From contig JAPEVF010000087.1 in assembly GCA_029747585.1 (NCBI GenBank), forward strand, positions 52,971 through 116,970: a stretch of DNA of 64,000 bases. Reading direction: 5' to 3'. The notes beneath the pieces were generated by a model that was not told where the DNA came from, made no database searches, and worked only from the letters and a program-made list of their open reading frames with translations. Origin of the DNA: Pleurotus djamor (taxonomy: Eukaryota > Basidiomycota > Agaricomycetes > Agaricales > Pleurotaceae). The stretch's first letter is position 1, and each line of letters opens with the position of its first letter. Of this stretch, positions 10,157 to 24,844 are shown piece by piece. A program made the position numbers and the translations under genes.

Positions 10157-10890
10157 GGTCAAGGGTTAGAAAAATGAAGAGACTTGCAATTTTTGCGAGT
10201 TCAAGAGGGCCACAGGTTGGGCCACAGCTATGATGCATGATGTATTGATGCCTCGAAGTTCTGTGCACACATTTGTGACCCAAAGCTACGGATCCTAAAA
10301 ATAGCTACAGCTGAGGCTACTTACAGCGTGGGTGTGGGTGACAGTCAGTGATTTAGGCGGCGTAGAAATTTGTATTCATGTAGCTACCATGCTTCTGAGG
10401 GCGTCGCTTAGCTGTGCCCTGATGGACTGATGAGGGTGAATACCCATGAGTACCCTTGTTTTCCTGAAACCGAACTGAGTCAAGCTCAAGCGAGTGGGTG
10501 CATTGATGAAAGAGTTGCAATCCGGAAACGTGAATGTTGGTGGTTCATTTCAAAGTTGACAAGCATTGGGCGCCAAAGCTTTCCGAATATCCCACGTGGT
10601 GAAGACCTCCGCGGAATGAACCCGTAGGGGCAGATAGGGGCGAATTTACTTATGCGAACCGCGAAGCGTAGGCTCCAGCCCCGAGCCAGCAGCTCTTAAC
10701 CAGAAATCATCAGCAAAGCTGTTCTAGCACAAGCTTACTTATCACTTTCGACACCGATCCATCGGACACTGTCCTTTCGAATAGACAAGTTCCAATCTAA
10801 TATTGATGTTCTCGGAGAAACAGGATCAATGTAACTATAACCGATTATACCAACAGAAGATTGATCGCATCACAGCCAACTTATCAGTTA
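10157..10890. other. Intergenic region, no supported gene
   Basis: It contains the MFS promoter side and the 3' flank of the next minus-strand gene. The open frame at 10430-10627 has no motif or good start context. Confidence 0.45.
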
Positions 10891-12928
10891 TCACACCTGA
10901 TCTTCATTATACTTCCCACCTGGGCTGGAAGACCCGAACTGCTCGATGTTCTTCGAGATAAGAATTGGAACGGTGTGCTGGAAGACATTCGGTGAGAAAG
11001 TACGAAAGGCAAATGCATGGAACTCACTGTTCCATCACCATTGCTCGTGGTGCGTGGGTGCATTGGCATGGTCGTACCCAAAGTACTTGTGAAAGCCCTC
11101 TCGCGGTCGCTTCGGAGGATACTGCGAGCGTTCAAGCTATCACGGAGACATTAATAGGCAGCCCTCGGACAAGTTGGCTTCCCACCTAGCCAGGACGGAG
11201 TTCACATAGACTGTGAAAAGAGTATCAGCCCGGTATGCTTGACCAGTAATGACAAGGGTAACTCACGCTTCGAAATGATTTGGTGCACTGGCTGCCAGTA
11301 AACATGTTGAGGGAACGCCGTGAACTGTGGGACGACTCATCAAGCAGCACAAAGTTGCCACGGTTAAAGGAAGGAACGCACAACGATGAAGTAGATGATT
11401 TGTGCAAACCTAGACGATCACATTTCCTAGTTACAGCGAAATTCAAGCGAAGTGATGGGGGAAGACACTCACGCAGCGAGAGAACCACGACTGGCGGCAT
11501 ACATGACCAGCTTATCGAGAATATGTTCCGTCCTGAACGTGTGGTATCAGAAGTCGAATTACGGTCAATGAAGTTAGGAAACCCACTGTGGAACACCCGT
11601 TCGCTTTGTGCGGAAATAAAAAATCAATCCGCCGGCCATGAGGATGTCTGCCAACGCAGCCAGACCCTTTATCGTGCCACGAATGATCTTGAAAGAGGTC
11701 AACGAAGCGTCCGCATGAGCAGGATAGCGAGCAGGCGTACATTATCAGTCTTCCTGTCAAGGGCCTGGAGATTATTGTTTTCGTATCTACAAGACCGTGA
11801 AAGGACTCGGTAAACGGGAATAAGTTGGAATCTTACATCGTATTGGTGTCCACTGAGGGGATAAATTTCGAGGAATTGAGTGTGGTCAGACTAGTATGAG
11901 ACAAGGCTGCGATACTGCTTCGTACCTATTCCTAGAACTAATGAACAAGCGCGATCAGTGACGTAGCGCGCGGTAGCAGAATATTTGAGGTGATTTACCG
12001 AAGGCCGCAATTGATAGAACCACCTAAGACTGGAATTAGGGTAGCGGAACAAAACGAAGGAGGAAACTCACGATGACTCCGGTCAGGCTCTTATTGCGAG
12101 AAACTTGAACAACTATCAGTACGACCCAGAAAGGAGAACAACTCTCCTCGCACCTATCCAGATTTGATAGGCAAAGAAGCTTCACAAACGCGACGACATT
12201 GAACTTTGCGGTGGCACGAGTGACAAGTCCGAATCGTTTCTTACCTCTGGGTGATGAAGATGATGCCCGTCTAATATGTATCGCCAGGTTAGCGCAACAG
12301 CTGATTGAGCAACAATGACATCCTCACCATGACACCGTTCTCCGCCTGACGTTGAAAATGGTCAATCGACTATCGCGGGTTCATGGATTTCCATGAAGAC
12401 CAATACTCACAGCGAAAGACCTGCAGGGCGCGAGTCAGGATTGTTCACACTCGGGGACAAGCGGGGAAGAACCTTGGAATAACATCAATTGCAAAGACGG
12501 GCTTCCCGAAGTCTTTGACAAGGTAGGAGTACAATGAATATGAGACTAAGGCCGTCGCAGACGTGTCCAGCGCCCTGAAAAAGCCTTTGAATTCGAGAGG
12601 AAACGATATAAGTTGGTGTAAATTCACCATAAAAGAACGACCTGGAGAGATCGAATCGTCACAGACGTTTAGAGGAGAAATCCAAGAAGGGAAAACTCTT
12701 ACGATTAGCTTGATTCCGATGTGGTCCTTAGCGTAATTCCTGAAGTATAGGAACGTTTGTGTTACGGTGATTCCATAGAGCCTAAAGTGAGAATTCAAGG
12801 TTAATAACGGAGGAAAATAACGCCGTAGCTAAAACATATCCAATCAGGACGGTGAGGAACACCTCTTTCACCGCCGCCGTCAAAGCCACGATGACTTCAG
12901 GGGGTATAGGGGCTTGAGGGTCAGCCAT
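10891..12928 (-). CDS. DUF6534-like fungal seven-TM protein, many micro-exons
   Basis: The start MADPQAPIPPEVIVALTAAV is supported by the exons 12822-12928, 12703-12781, 12628-12641 (14 nt), 12473-12574, 12411-12420 (10 nt), 12328-12345, 12245-12270, 12154-12179, 12072-12112 and 11999-12023. These join to read ...ATALYGITVTQTFLYF, KLIVVLLWALDTSATALVSY and QSFFAYQIWI, which match the DUF6534 pattern. Later exons encode GLAALADILMAGGLIFYFRT, ILDKLVMYAASRGSLAA, LYVNSVLASLNARSIL and a soluble tail ending KYNEDQV with a stop at 10891-10893. The stretch about 11700-11998 could not be spliced with a closed frame, so an exon there is uncertain. The family is greatly expanded in agaricomycetes and has no established function; N-out seven-helix membrane topology is inferred from hydrophobicity. 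Confidence 0.75.
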
Positions 12929-14102
12929 TTCAGATGTGGTGGATGTCGCTAGTACACAGGGTAGAGCCAAGTAAGATGGCGAGGCCGGCAGATGGCATAG
13001 GGATATTTTATCAGCTCCCAGAGATGAGGAAGGCTGGCTTCGTCCGCGTGCGAATTCCTCTAACAATCCCCATACGTGTGGTCTGGTTGAACTGGAACAG
13101 GGAAGCTCGTGTAGACGTTGAGGATCCACCCATGGAGATTGATCTCTGAGCTGGTTCTCGTGAGACCTATTTTCGGTTCTTAATGCCCCTTAAGAGTGTG
13201 ATCATCACAATTGATCATCAACACATCATTGACATTGACACTTACCACTTGGAATACTGATTGCGTCGCTTCGAGGAGCACACGCTGCTTAGTGCATTAG
13301 TATCCCACAGTCAGAGTATCATTGAATAGCCTAGAAGTTCCGAGTTTGCTCCATGACCATCGTGAAGGACGACCATGTGTAACCCATTGGTTTCCCCACA
13401 CCCAAAAATCTGTCATATGGGTGCTTTCTAAACGGCCTGGTTCGCAATTTGAGCCAAACTCAAGCCCATAGTGACAAGATTACTTCTATCAAACAGCTCC
13501 TGTCTTGCAATTGCTTCGTAGTCGGTGATGATGCTTCCCGTGAGCTCCGATCCAAGAGAAGTGAAGAGTGAAGAACCGATCCAGTGCGTAGGCAAGTCCG
13601 AAGACATCGAAGAAGCACTGAGTGTTTCATGCGTGTGCTGCTGGATGATACAGGGCCGTTGGCATCGCGGGACTGTCATAGAAATAAGAAGACAAAGTGA
13701 GTGGGAGTCTCAACTGCGATAACAGAGAAAGCATACGCACCGGTAACTCGATGCACTACCCATGCAGCCGAGATCTCGGAGGAAAGTCAGTGTAGGTGTG
13801 GACAACCACGCCATGCCGGTCATGCATATTCATACGAGATAGCACAAACAAGACGATAAGTTGGTGGGTGCAAATGAAAGACATAACTCTATTGCGACCG
13901 GCTCAATTGAGTGACCTCGGCATACAAGCCCTAATGGACGCAACGAATACTCAACACNAAAAAAACGGAGAAAGAAAGCGATGAGAATGGGGCGGTGACC
14001 GTACACAGGTGTGATTGTCTGGAAGTGATAATGAGTACCCGAGTGGTAATTAACCAGACCTGAAGAAAATGACTTGAGTTGAGGAGGGAAGAAAACAGAA
14101 CA
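12929..14102. other. Intergenic region with one weak minus-strand ORF
   Basis: An open frame at 13428-13679 (-) encodes a Ser/Thr-rich 83-residue peptide without recognisable motifs, and I could not extend it by splicing. A single N sits before an A-run at 13958. No gene is claimed. Confidence 0.35.
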
Positions 14103-15043
14103 TCAACCCACATTATACCACGCATAAGACGTCTTATCCGCAGCGACAGAGCGCAGTTGGTAGAAGCGCATGCCAACGAACACCCCGAGCGCAACGACAA
14201 CCAGGGTGATTGGAATATGTGTATCGACAAGGAAAGAAAGAGCAATCGACCAAAGCGACAACGCGACGGGCATTGAAACTCGGCCAATAGTGGGAGCGAC
14301 AATGGGTATTGTTCGCCGCCCTTCAATCCGATCGCCTGCTTCATCGCGGAAATCTTGGGCATGGATAGTGGTGAAAATGATGAATGAGTTAAGTATCCCC
14401 CAGAAAACAATTCTCGAGGTAAACTCTGGGCTGCGTTCTGGGGCCAAAAGTGGTTTGTCTAGGTGGATGAGAAACTGAGAAGCAAGCTTACCTTCTCCAC
14501 AAGCTATCAACGCGGCGCCGATATCAAAGAGGGCGTACGCAAAAGCATTGAGTAAATTCCGAGTAAACCAATGGGAATCGAAGCCGAATTCATTGTGCAA
14601 AGCGATGCAGATTGATAACATGCTGCTGAGAGTGGAGGTGCCGTAAGAGGCGGATATGACGACGCAGACGGGGACTAGAAACCATCGAAATATAGCTGCT
14701 GCACGGCTGGTAAGTCTGCCCGCAGGGATAGGGCGCCATGGTTTATTGATGGCGTCTTCTTCTGGGGCGATGATTTGGTTTGACACGCAAAACTGCAGGA
14801 GATGTAGCCATGTCCAAAACACCGTATGAAGAATGTTTGTGACCGAAAGGGTTTTGGCCGCGAGCAACGCCGATATGGTCTAGTATTTTCAAGTGAGTGT
14901 AAGTTCACAGACCAAGATAGAACCTTAGAAGTACAGACAATAGGAGCAAGAATTGTCTTGACGTCGGATTTGATAAAAAGGTAGATGGTGTACGAGTGAC
15001 GAATAACGGCGGGAGTCCATGGTCGATCATCAAGCGTTAGCAT
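14103..15043 (-). CDS. UbiA-family membrane prenyltransferase / terpene cyclase-like protein
   Basis: Three exons (14939-15043, 14492-14879, 14103-14437) give 275 aa. After FIKSDVKTILAPI come several hydrophobic segments, the first Asp-rich region SNQIIAPEEDAINKPWRP (an NQxxxxEEDxxNKPWRP pattern) and the second region TTIHAQDFRDEAGD (DxxxxxD type). This combination is found in the fungal UbiA-type membrane terpene cyclases, such as the bergamotene synthase of fumagillin biosynthesis, and in related prenyltransferases. The substrate is likely a prenyl diphosphate, with cyclisation or transfer in an internal membrane. The 54-nt intron 2 is in frame and lacks a stop, so it can be misread as coding (KLASQFLIHLD...). 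A divergent P450 and an aldo-keto reductase follow within 5 kb, supporting a small terpenoid pathway. The exact product cannot be told from sequence. Confidence 0.82.
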
Positions 15044-15550
15044 CGCGAACGCCAGGACTGTCCAGAAGCACGTAGACAGCGATAGACATGGTATCTGAGC
15101 TATAAGAGGTCTTCATCTCGAGCGAATCGGATCTGATTTTGTGTCAAAGAGCGCACTGGCACCTTGGTTATCAGAAACCTAAAAGAAGCGCAGCAAGCGC
15201 AAACATACCGTGGACACAGAGTGCACAAACTTGTCAGATAATACTATCTTTCCATCTAAGTCCGTATAGACTGTGTGCGTGATCCATTCTGCAGTGCGAC
15301 TCAAGACGGGAGACTGCAGTGAAAGTCGAAGATTCTGAAACCAAGCAAGGACAAACAACACCTGACGCCCACACAAAGTGATCAATGAAGCTTTTGGAAG
15401 TCGCAACCTCCATTGATCAATGATGCTCGGTTCACGCTGCTCGGTTTCCCATCAGTTCAGTGGAAGTCAGGAAGTGGTTGGGAAGTGGCGGCCTATATAA
15501 TGGACTTTATAACCCCCAGCCGATCGCCTCGGCCAACTAGTATCCCGTAG

Positions 15551-17722
15551 ATGTCGAGCAACACTTGGAACAGTCTTCTCGTGCTCGTATGCGCGCCAGC
15601 TCTCGCGACGGTTGTCGCGTCCGCAGTGTGGAATAGATACAGACGAGGAGGCTTTCAAACGCCACCCGGTCCAGTCAGTTTGCCAGTTTTAGGCAATATT
15701 CTTGGACTCCTGCGCAAAGAAAAATGGGAGTTGCTCAGCCAGTACAAGCAGGTTTATGGTAAGACTTTCGTTGTTCACCGAACCCTCTCTGTTCTAAACA
15801 ATCTATCACTTATATCTCAGGCGATATAGTGTATCTTCATGGCCTGGGCAACAGCATCGTCGTATTGAACACAATGCAAGCCATTGAGGATCTCTTGGGC
15901 AAACGGGCTGCCAAGTACTCCCAACGTCCCGTTCTGACGGTGGTTGGGGAGCTTATGGGGCTTGACCAGGTATTTTCTTGACCTATTCTGGCTTCTCCGA
16001 TACCAATCGTTTAACGTCACACAATAGAGCACCGTTTTACGCCAGAACGATGCTGAATGGCGGCTTCATCGCCGGTTTGCGCATTCCGTCCTGAGTTTGA
16101 CTGCCGTCAAGCAATATCACCATGTACAAGAAGATCTTGCGCGAAGACTTTGTGTCTCTCTGCTTGGCCAACCAGAAGGGTTCAATGCAGCGATTAGACT
16201 GTGAGTCCTTGATATATCACTCGTTTATCAAGATCGATAAAATTTTGGCACAGCTTCTCCGGTCGCGTTGTTGTTGGCGTTACCTATGGTCTCTCTGTGG
16301 AGGCTGCTGACAGTCGGGTGCGTCAACTGTACTCCTTCAATAAACAGCCTCCGATTTCATTGGGAATGCCAGTACATCAAGCACGCCGATGCAACCATGG
16401 ACTTAGTTTGTCGAGCAAGCGTTCCTGGAGCATACCTGTGTGACCTTGTTCCATTTCGTACGTCCTTCGAACCTAAACATGAAGTCTTCACTGAAAATTT
16501 ATTTCAAGTGAAGTACCTCCCGTCTTGGATGCCGTTTCAAAAGGAGGCTGCAGTTGGTAAGGAAATGATTGAGAAACTAGTCACCATGCCTTTCGAGCAT
16601 GTCAAGAAGGACATGGTGAGAGCTTGTCTATGTCGTTTTGTCAGTGGCGCTAACGCGATTCTGTCTAGAGCAATGGACTGGCGGCTCCATCGCTTACGCA
16701 GAATCTACTGTCAATGGATAGGGACGGGATCCCCGATTTCGAGCATGCCGTCAAATGGACGACTGGTTCGATGTACGGTGGTATGTATTCAGCATTGTCA
16801 GCATCATCTACCTACTTATGTACTAACACCCTCAAAGCTGGTGGAGAATCAGTTCAGTCACTCAAATTCAAACTTCACCTATGTATCCCACTGATGTTCG
16901 CCCGCTCAGACATACGCGACCGTGCTTATCTTCGTTCTAGCCATGGCCTTAAACCCGGAAGTTCAAGCTCGAGCCCAAGCAGAAATCGATCGAGTGGTTG
17001 GTTCTCAGCGCATGCCAGTTATCGCGGACAAATCTGAGCTCCCATATGTCAATGCCGTCATCAAAGAAACCATGAGGTGGCGTCCCATCGTACCTCTGAG
17101 TGCGTCTCGTCTTCGCGAGCCGTCTCTTCGGGACTCAACCACTCTTGAACAGCTTTAGGCAGGCGTTCGGCTGATGATGATCTGTACCGAGGGTTCTTCA
17201 TTCCTCGTGGTGCAATGGTCGTTCCGAACGTGTGGTATGTGATCAGTCTCTCTCCTTGTCCCACTTCTCATATTTCCTACAGGGCGGTCGCTTTCGAGGA
17301 GAACACCAAATACAATCCTCGGCACTTCATACCTGAGAGATTCCTCGACCCAACGCAAAACGTCGTTGATCCGGCTTCTTGGGCCTTTGGATTCGGCAAG
17401 AGGTAAATCCACATTCATTTTCCCGCCGTTTCCTGAACCTCAAACTAACGAATCGTGTAGAGTCTGTCCCGGAAAAGCGCTCGGGGAAAATTCAGTGTTT
17501 ATCGCCATCACTTCCATCCTATGGGCATTCAAGATCTCCCCGCCTGACAACGGTATCTTGAACCCCCGGTTCACACACAAGCTCATAAGGTGCGTTTTCG
17601 TTGCAATCAGTACATAGAGTAGCACCTGACTGTTTCATTATAGTTTACCGGAGCCTTTTGAGTGCAAGATTGAACCGAGGTGTGACGAGCGATCCAGTTT
17701 ACTTCTACAGCAGCTTGTATGA
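15551..17722 (+). CDS. Cytochrome P450 monooxygenase
   Basis: Thirteen exons close exactly: 15551-15758, 15821-15969, 16028-16200, 16254-16317, 16373-16457, 16509-16615, 16669-16780, 16838-16851 (14 nt), 16910-17099, 17159-17234, 17283-17402, 17461-17589, 17644-17722; product 501 aa. An N-terminal membrane anchor is followed by the hinge [14 protein letters not shown]-helix region [13 protein letters not shown], ExxR in KETMRW, the PERF-like PERFLD and the heme-binding loop [13 protein letters not shown] with the ligand Cys are all visible. The I helix reads AGGES-T where AG(D/E)T is usual, a common OrdA-like basidiomycete variant. It is an ER-bound NADPH-P450 reductase-dependent oxidase, probably acting on the product of the UbiA enzyme transcribed divergently about 500 bp away; the substrate is inferred only from context. 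Confidence 0.93.
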
Positions 17723-18180
17723 GCACAATTTGCTTGTCGCCTCGTCAAGTTTGTAGTGAATTAAATCATGCATACGTTGTGCGAAGAACCCTGCGCCCTA
17801 CTCGTAAGCCTCACTCGTGACTCAGCGCGGTGCCAATGACTTGGAGGACGAGTACCATACCGCGATGCCCCTTATCAACATCAATTACGCACGGCCGAAA
17901 CTGAGTTACGATCTGAGGGTCAAGACGACAGACACGAACTCCGCGGGGAGCCTCGCTAGTCCTTTGTCGTGATACGGCTGAGGAGCTGCGAAGTGATATC
18001 CTGAGTGCAAGGAGGTGATTTCATGGAAAGACGGGGTAAAAGTGACATTGCTTAGAGGTGAGCACGTCTTGGGGTTCGTTGAGGTCTCCATCACTATGGG
18101 TTACAAGAACCGGGTTCAAGATGTTGACTCTACGTGAGGATTAATCACTGCATCTGACACTAGAGTAGAGTTCGCGGAGA

Positions 18181-19857
<1,677 letters not shown>

Positions 19858-21145
19858 AGGTGATGGTTTGAGGGCCGGTGTTAAAGTCTTGAAGGGCCAG
19901 CTACAGCCGGGCCTTTATGTGGTGATACACATTGCGGGTCCAAGTTGTGGCATTGCCACTAAGATTGGCTTCTCTTGCGAGACGTACAAGTCCTGATAAA
20001 AAGCATAAGGTACTTTGATGACGACAAAAATAATTTCCCACTGACCCACATAATAGCCACCTGGTTGTGCGCATCGATCTCAAGCCGGTTCATCAATGTG
20101 ATGTCACTTCGTTTTTAGTCCGTCTTATAGACGTGCGGACAGCCTGCTTTTCCTTAGATAGTCGCGGCTCGCGGCACCCCTCATGTGAAAAGACTCGGAG
20201 CTGAAGGAGTTCTAACTTCTAAGGGTAGTTGCGCCGGCCTCTTAAACTCGATGGGTAGGGATGGTGTTGTAGTATGTGATTCGAGTCGATGCTGGAAAGG
20301 AAGAGAAACCATGCGTCGTTAGCGAAAGGCGAAGGGCATGAGAGAGTCAAGCCTGTGAGTGCGCACCATAAGGACCTCCATGTAGACATACACACGTACA
20401 CATACACCTTCAAAGGACCCTCAGATAGTCTGAAGCATTTCGCAACTTCGCATGGCTCAGGAAGCGTTGACTCAGACTTCGCAACGATGCCCGTTCGACA
20501 TGTAGACAAGGATCACTCAATCTTTGAGGGGTATAAGTGTCGCTGGAAAACCTTTCAGATGGGTTGTAAGATCTGAGTACTGAGTTGTGCAGGACGAGTG
20601 GCGGTCGAGCGTCGATGATGGTGGTGGGCACTGAGTACTGAGTACTGAGTACTGAGATTTCAGAGTCGGACAGGGGAGAACGCGGTCGCGTGACTGACGT
20701 CCATGTTGTCACACGGGATCACTGGTCACGTTAACCATCGGGAAACGGCTGCTCCGAATGGGCTACGAAGGTCTCAGACCCAAACGCGATTCCTCGTCAT
20801 TGACTACGGCGTGCATGTGCATCTAAGTGTGCATCAACAGTCCCAGTGGTAAGTGAAAGCCTTGTTTTGTTCCTTAATGACACAGACTCACGTTTGTGAT
20901 GTTGCTAGATTGGACTCTCTGGAGGATCTGATACTTTGACGTCGGGGGGACGATGTTTTCGAGGTTCGCAGGAATTGATGGCGACTTGACGCCTTAGAGT
21001 CCCAGTTCGCCCCGCTTCCATATGCCAAGTGACACAGACCGTATCGATCCACCACGGTATCAGTATAGGAAAACATGCCTTCAGCATGCGTTTGGTATGT
21101 ACCATAGTACTAAAGGGTCAACGATTCGTCTATCTTACACTAACC
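19858..21145. other. Intergenic region, no supported gene
   Basis: It contains the upstream regions of the aldo-keto reductase (-) and the HET gene (+). The only distinct feature is the short tandem repeat at 20631-20656. Confidence 0.45.
20631..20656. repeat. Short tandem repeat (CTGAGTA)n
   Basis: Nearly four copies of CTGAGTA lie head to tail, each with an AGTACT palindrome across the unit border. Another isolated copy begins near 20573. Confidence 0.8.
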
Positions 21146-22957
21146 ATGGCCGTCTACTCCAGACTACCCTCCTCGCGGAGCACTCGCATCTTAACATTCG
21201 CCCCAACTCCCCCCTATGCTCGCGATGAAGCCGTCTACTGCTCAATGTCCATCATCCCTTCCATCGACGATCCAGAACCCTACTACGCCCTCTCCTACGT
21301 CTGGGGCGACGCAACCACCAAGCAACACGATCTCATCTGCAACGGCCGTCTGATGAAGATCACATACAACCTGTGGATGGCTTTGAAAGCGATACGGGCC
21401 AAGGCTCCGTCGGTTAGGCTATGGGTGGATGCGATATGCATCAATCAAGAGGATGTTCCAGAGAAGAACAAACAGGTCGCGATGATGGGTAGCATTTACT
21501 CTGGTGCGGATCGTGTTATTGTTTGGGTGGGGGAGGCTACGGAGAGGACCAGCGACTTCTTCAAGGCGGTCGATATCGTTGCTTCGGGGCATCAGCTTAC
21601 TCTGAACAACTGTCCGCGTCCTGGACGTGGATCACGATGGGGGTATGACGATCAACGTAGTATCACGTCATACCTACTTGATTGCGGCGACGATATTGCT
21701 GAACGACCATGGTTTGAGCGTGTGTGGACATTCCAAGAAATTCGCCTGGCGAAGAATGCTATCCTCCATTGTGGTCCTTACACAGCCAATATGTCGGATG
21801 TCGTCCGCACCGCTCATCAAATCAATCTATGCAGTCAAGGCCTAGACGTTTGCGGAGCGCGAACTGTCGACGTCAAAATGTTCGCCCCAGAGAACATGTT
21901 CAGCTCCCTATTTCGTTTACTCGCCCTCACTCAGAATCGCAAAGCCACGGACCCGAGAGATAAATTCTTCTCCCTTCTCGGCATGCTCCCTCCCCATCTT
22001 TACCAGTTCATCAAGCCTGACTACAATCTGACGAAGGAGCAGGTGTTCGCGTATGCGTGTCGGATTTGCCTCGAGCTGGATAACGACACGAATATCTTGG
22101 CTGCTGCTGGGTTGGATGATTTGCCCATTGAATCACGGTCTCCTCGAACACGTCCTCGGAGGAGCAGGGATCTACCATCGTGGGCCGTTGACTTTAGTGT
22201 CTTCAACGATGAGATTTATAGTCTTCAGAATCTGTCGAGACATCTGGATATCACCGACAGGAATGAACTGAAAGCCCGGTATAACCATGGGAAGCGCCTG
22301 GACCCACACAGCAAGACGATCGGAATTACTGGTGTTGCTGGGGGACGGTTCACGGTCGATGCGAGGGATCGGGTCATCTACCTTTCAGAGTATCCGGCAT
22401 GCACTTTGGCGTCACAGTCTGACTCGGAGACTCTAGATCTTGGGATTCGCATTTCGGAGGATGGGCTATTCGACTTGTGGGAGGACTTACGGATGCACGA
22501 TGAGGGGCGGTGTGATTGCTTCGCACAGGCTTCTACGTTGGCGTATGAGTGGTCTGGCGTGCCTTCGAGTATCCAAACGGGTGATTGGCTTTGGACGACG
22601 AGACGCATGGACGCGGTTCCGCCGCCTGATCGCTCACGGGGAGAAGATGGTCGGATACGAGTGCGTAAAGGCGACGATCCATTAGCTGCATCATCTGGGT
22701 ACGCGATGTACGATCCCGAGGTGTATGACCTCGTTGACGACGATGAGTATGATGCGGAGGAACTCGAACGTGGGGAAGAGGACGAGACGCCGGATTATTG
22801 GTATGTCATTCGGCCGGTGCATGGAGAGGAGCCGTGTTTCCAGCTTGTTGGGAAGGTGAACAATAGGTATGCTGGGATTGGATCTCAGCGTAGGGTTGTT
22901 GGGGACACGACGTGGAGTCCGTTCATGCAGATCCAGGCGACGTTTACTTTTGTGTGA
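21146..22957 (+). CDS. HET-domain (heterokaryon incompatibility) protein
   Basis: A single uninterrupted frame. I chose the Met at 21146 (MAVYSRLPSSRSTRIL); an in-frame ATG at 21029 would add 39 non-conserved residues. The three HET blocks are clear: YYALSYVWGDA, LWVDAICINQEDVPEKNKQV and the WFERVWTFQEIRLAKNAILHCG segment. Downstream is a non-conserved region with DPRDKFFSLLGML, also typical of HET proteins, and an acidic C-terminal stretch (residues around DLVDDDEYDAEELERGEEDE). HET domains trigger cell death on non-self fusion in ascomycetes; in basidiomycetes their role is less clear. It is one gene away from a NACHT-WD40 protein in the same orientation, a pairing that fits allorecognition or defence. 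Confidence 0.9.
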   Translation: MAVYSRLPSSRSTRILTFAPTPPYARDEAVYCSMSIIPSIDDPEPYYALSYVWGDATTKQHDLICNGRLMKITYNLWMALKAIRAKAPSVRLWVDAICINQEDVPEKNKQVAMMGSIYSGADRVIVWVGEATERTSDFFKAVDIVASGHQLTLNNCPRPGRGSRWGYDDQRSITSYLLDCGDDIAERPWFERVWTFQEIRLAKNAILHCGPYTANMSDVVRTAHQINLCSQGLDVCGARTVDVKMFAPENMFSSLFRLLALTQNRKATDPRDKFFSLLGMLPPHLYQFIKPDYNLTKEQVFAYACRICLELDNDTNILAAAGLDDLPIESRSPRTRPRRSRDLPSWAVDFSVFNDEIYSLQNLSRHLDITDRNELKARYNHGKRLDPHSKTIGITGVAGGRFTVDARDRVIYLSEYPACTLASQSDSETLDLGIRISEDGLFDLWEDLRMHDEGRCDCFAQASTLAYEWSGVPSSIQTGDWLWTTRRMDAVPPPDRSRGEDGRIRVRKGDDPLAASSGYAMYDPEVYDLVDDDEYDAEELERGEEDETPDYWYVIRPVHGEEPCFQLVGKVNNRYAGIGSQRRVVGDTTWSPFMQIQATFTFV

Positions 22958-24844
22958 TTTGTAGCATTTAGTCGTCGAATTTGTCTGAATACAATGCTTG
23001 CAATGGTTATGTGTTTGAATTCAGCCTGTCGCAGTTGCCATTGGTTCTGAGGAGGAGTGGGTGAGTTGATGAGAAGGTGGGAGCCACGTTTTTGCCATCA
23101 CCCCGACCCTGGCGACCCCATCCGTGGATCTCGATCACTCAACTCATCCTCTCTCATCCTTTCCATATCACTGCGCTTCCACATACCATCTATCTTCCCC
23201 AGAGATTGATTTTCTTTTCGCTTGGACGACATTGATCTCGACGGTCTAGCTTCAAAACGGTCAACAGCGAAGTCATCAAGAAGTTGTTCGGTTTCATCCA
23301 GGTTTTATCTTCTGGAGGTCTGAAGAGTCGTGTCCAACACCGCACGGTCTCCTCGCTTGCTCTTTTCTACGCAACAGGAAATTCATACATCCAAAGGCTC
23401 ACCGAAATCCTCGACGCTTTTAGCGATTACCGGCTCGAACCGTTCAATTTCTAATTGATACCCCTACGCGTCGAAATCGAGCATTTTGCGCCGCGTTTAG
23501 GCTAGAACGGCTGATTCCATGAAAGAGGAGTTTTGGTTTGCGTAGGAAGCGTAGACAATGAAGCACTCAGAACTTGTTGAGATGGACATCAATGTCGTCT
23601 TCCGTGGTACCAGAGGTGCGTTTCCATGTCCCAGTCCTTATGCAGTGCTTTGAACCAGTCTTCTTCTACTGTACGTAGTAGGCATCCTCTACGCCATCTC
23701 TTCAGTACATCGCTCCCGTAGCCCCCACTCGAACCGTAATGGTGGTAACGACACGAAACACGAGCCAAACTCTCTCAGTCGTGTTCCGGGATGAGAGGCA
23801 TGGTGGCGGAACGCCGCATTGAAGCTCAAGGTCGAAGAGATAATCATCTCTCCGACTCTCTGATCCTCTCACCCTCCCCATTCGAAATGTTGAAAGTACC
23901 ACCGACTGCTGCGCCTTCAAGCTTCCTCGATGGGTCCCACCACGAACCATGAAGTCAGCGAAGAGCTCCCGACTTGGATGGCCCACTAGTTAGACTCTTC
24001 GAGTCGAACTGTACTCGTCGTGCGCTGCGATAAAAACGGCCTTGCGTTGCGGAAGAAATCTACGGCCACAACGACCAAGAGGAGTTAAGGAGGAAGAAGA
24101 AGAAGGCTCTAGGCTACATGTTGAGCGTGTGGCAGCCAAATGCTATCAGAGGATAGAAAGGAGATAGAATTGGTTCAGACGACCTAAAGTACTCAGCACT
24201 CAACCGAGCGGCCTGCGACAACTACACGGTGGAACGCCTTCAGCGACTTGGCACGCATCGAGTGTACCAAAGACGATCCGGAGGCCCAAGAGTGTAGAGA
24301 GCTGTGTCAATGAATGGTGTTGGAATGAATAGGCTAAGAGGGTAGCGATTTCGTTGCAAGCAAAAGTCACGGTGGGGCTGGATGTCAATGAGACGAGTCT
24401 CCATCCACACATACTCTTTCGTGAAGAGCACGCTCCAATGAACCGCGACGATAACAGCCACGTCATCCATTTGCATCACGACTAGATTGTTTCTTGACAT
24501 CAATAACCCTGCTCATTGGCCCGAGGCCGTTGCTGAAGCTATTGCCTACTTCGGTATGCAGACGATCCCGCAACGATCCCGACCACTATCGCCTCCTCTA
24601 GATGCACGTACTACAGGCCTTGGTCATTCTATGCGTTACCGCCAATTCCCCGCGTCTTGAATCGATACTCAAAGGCATATTCCTGACGATCGCCAGACAT
24701 ACGTGGGAGTAGCTAGCTACTTGCACCATGAATTGCCTCCGCTCTTCTGCCACGCTGTTGATAGCTGTTGATGGACGCCCACAAAGCTGCATGCATTGTT
24801 CAGCACCGAGTCTTTGCTAACTATTGTAATCACCTTGACCGCAA
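22958..24844. other. Intergenic region, 1.9 kb, no supported gene
   Basis: Open frames on both strands (for example 23702-23986, - and 24200-24503, -) have no motifs and poor splice signals. It may contain a degraded sequence. It holds the promoter of the NLR gene. Confidence 0.45.

Noticed and set aside
14438..14491. Extra 18 residues (KLASQFLIHLD...) in the UbiA protein
   Set aside because: The segment is flanked by GTAAGC and CCCCAG, is a typical 54-nt intron, and breaks the family alignment.
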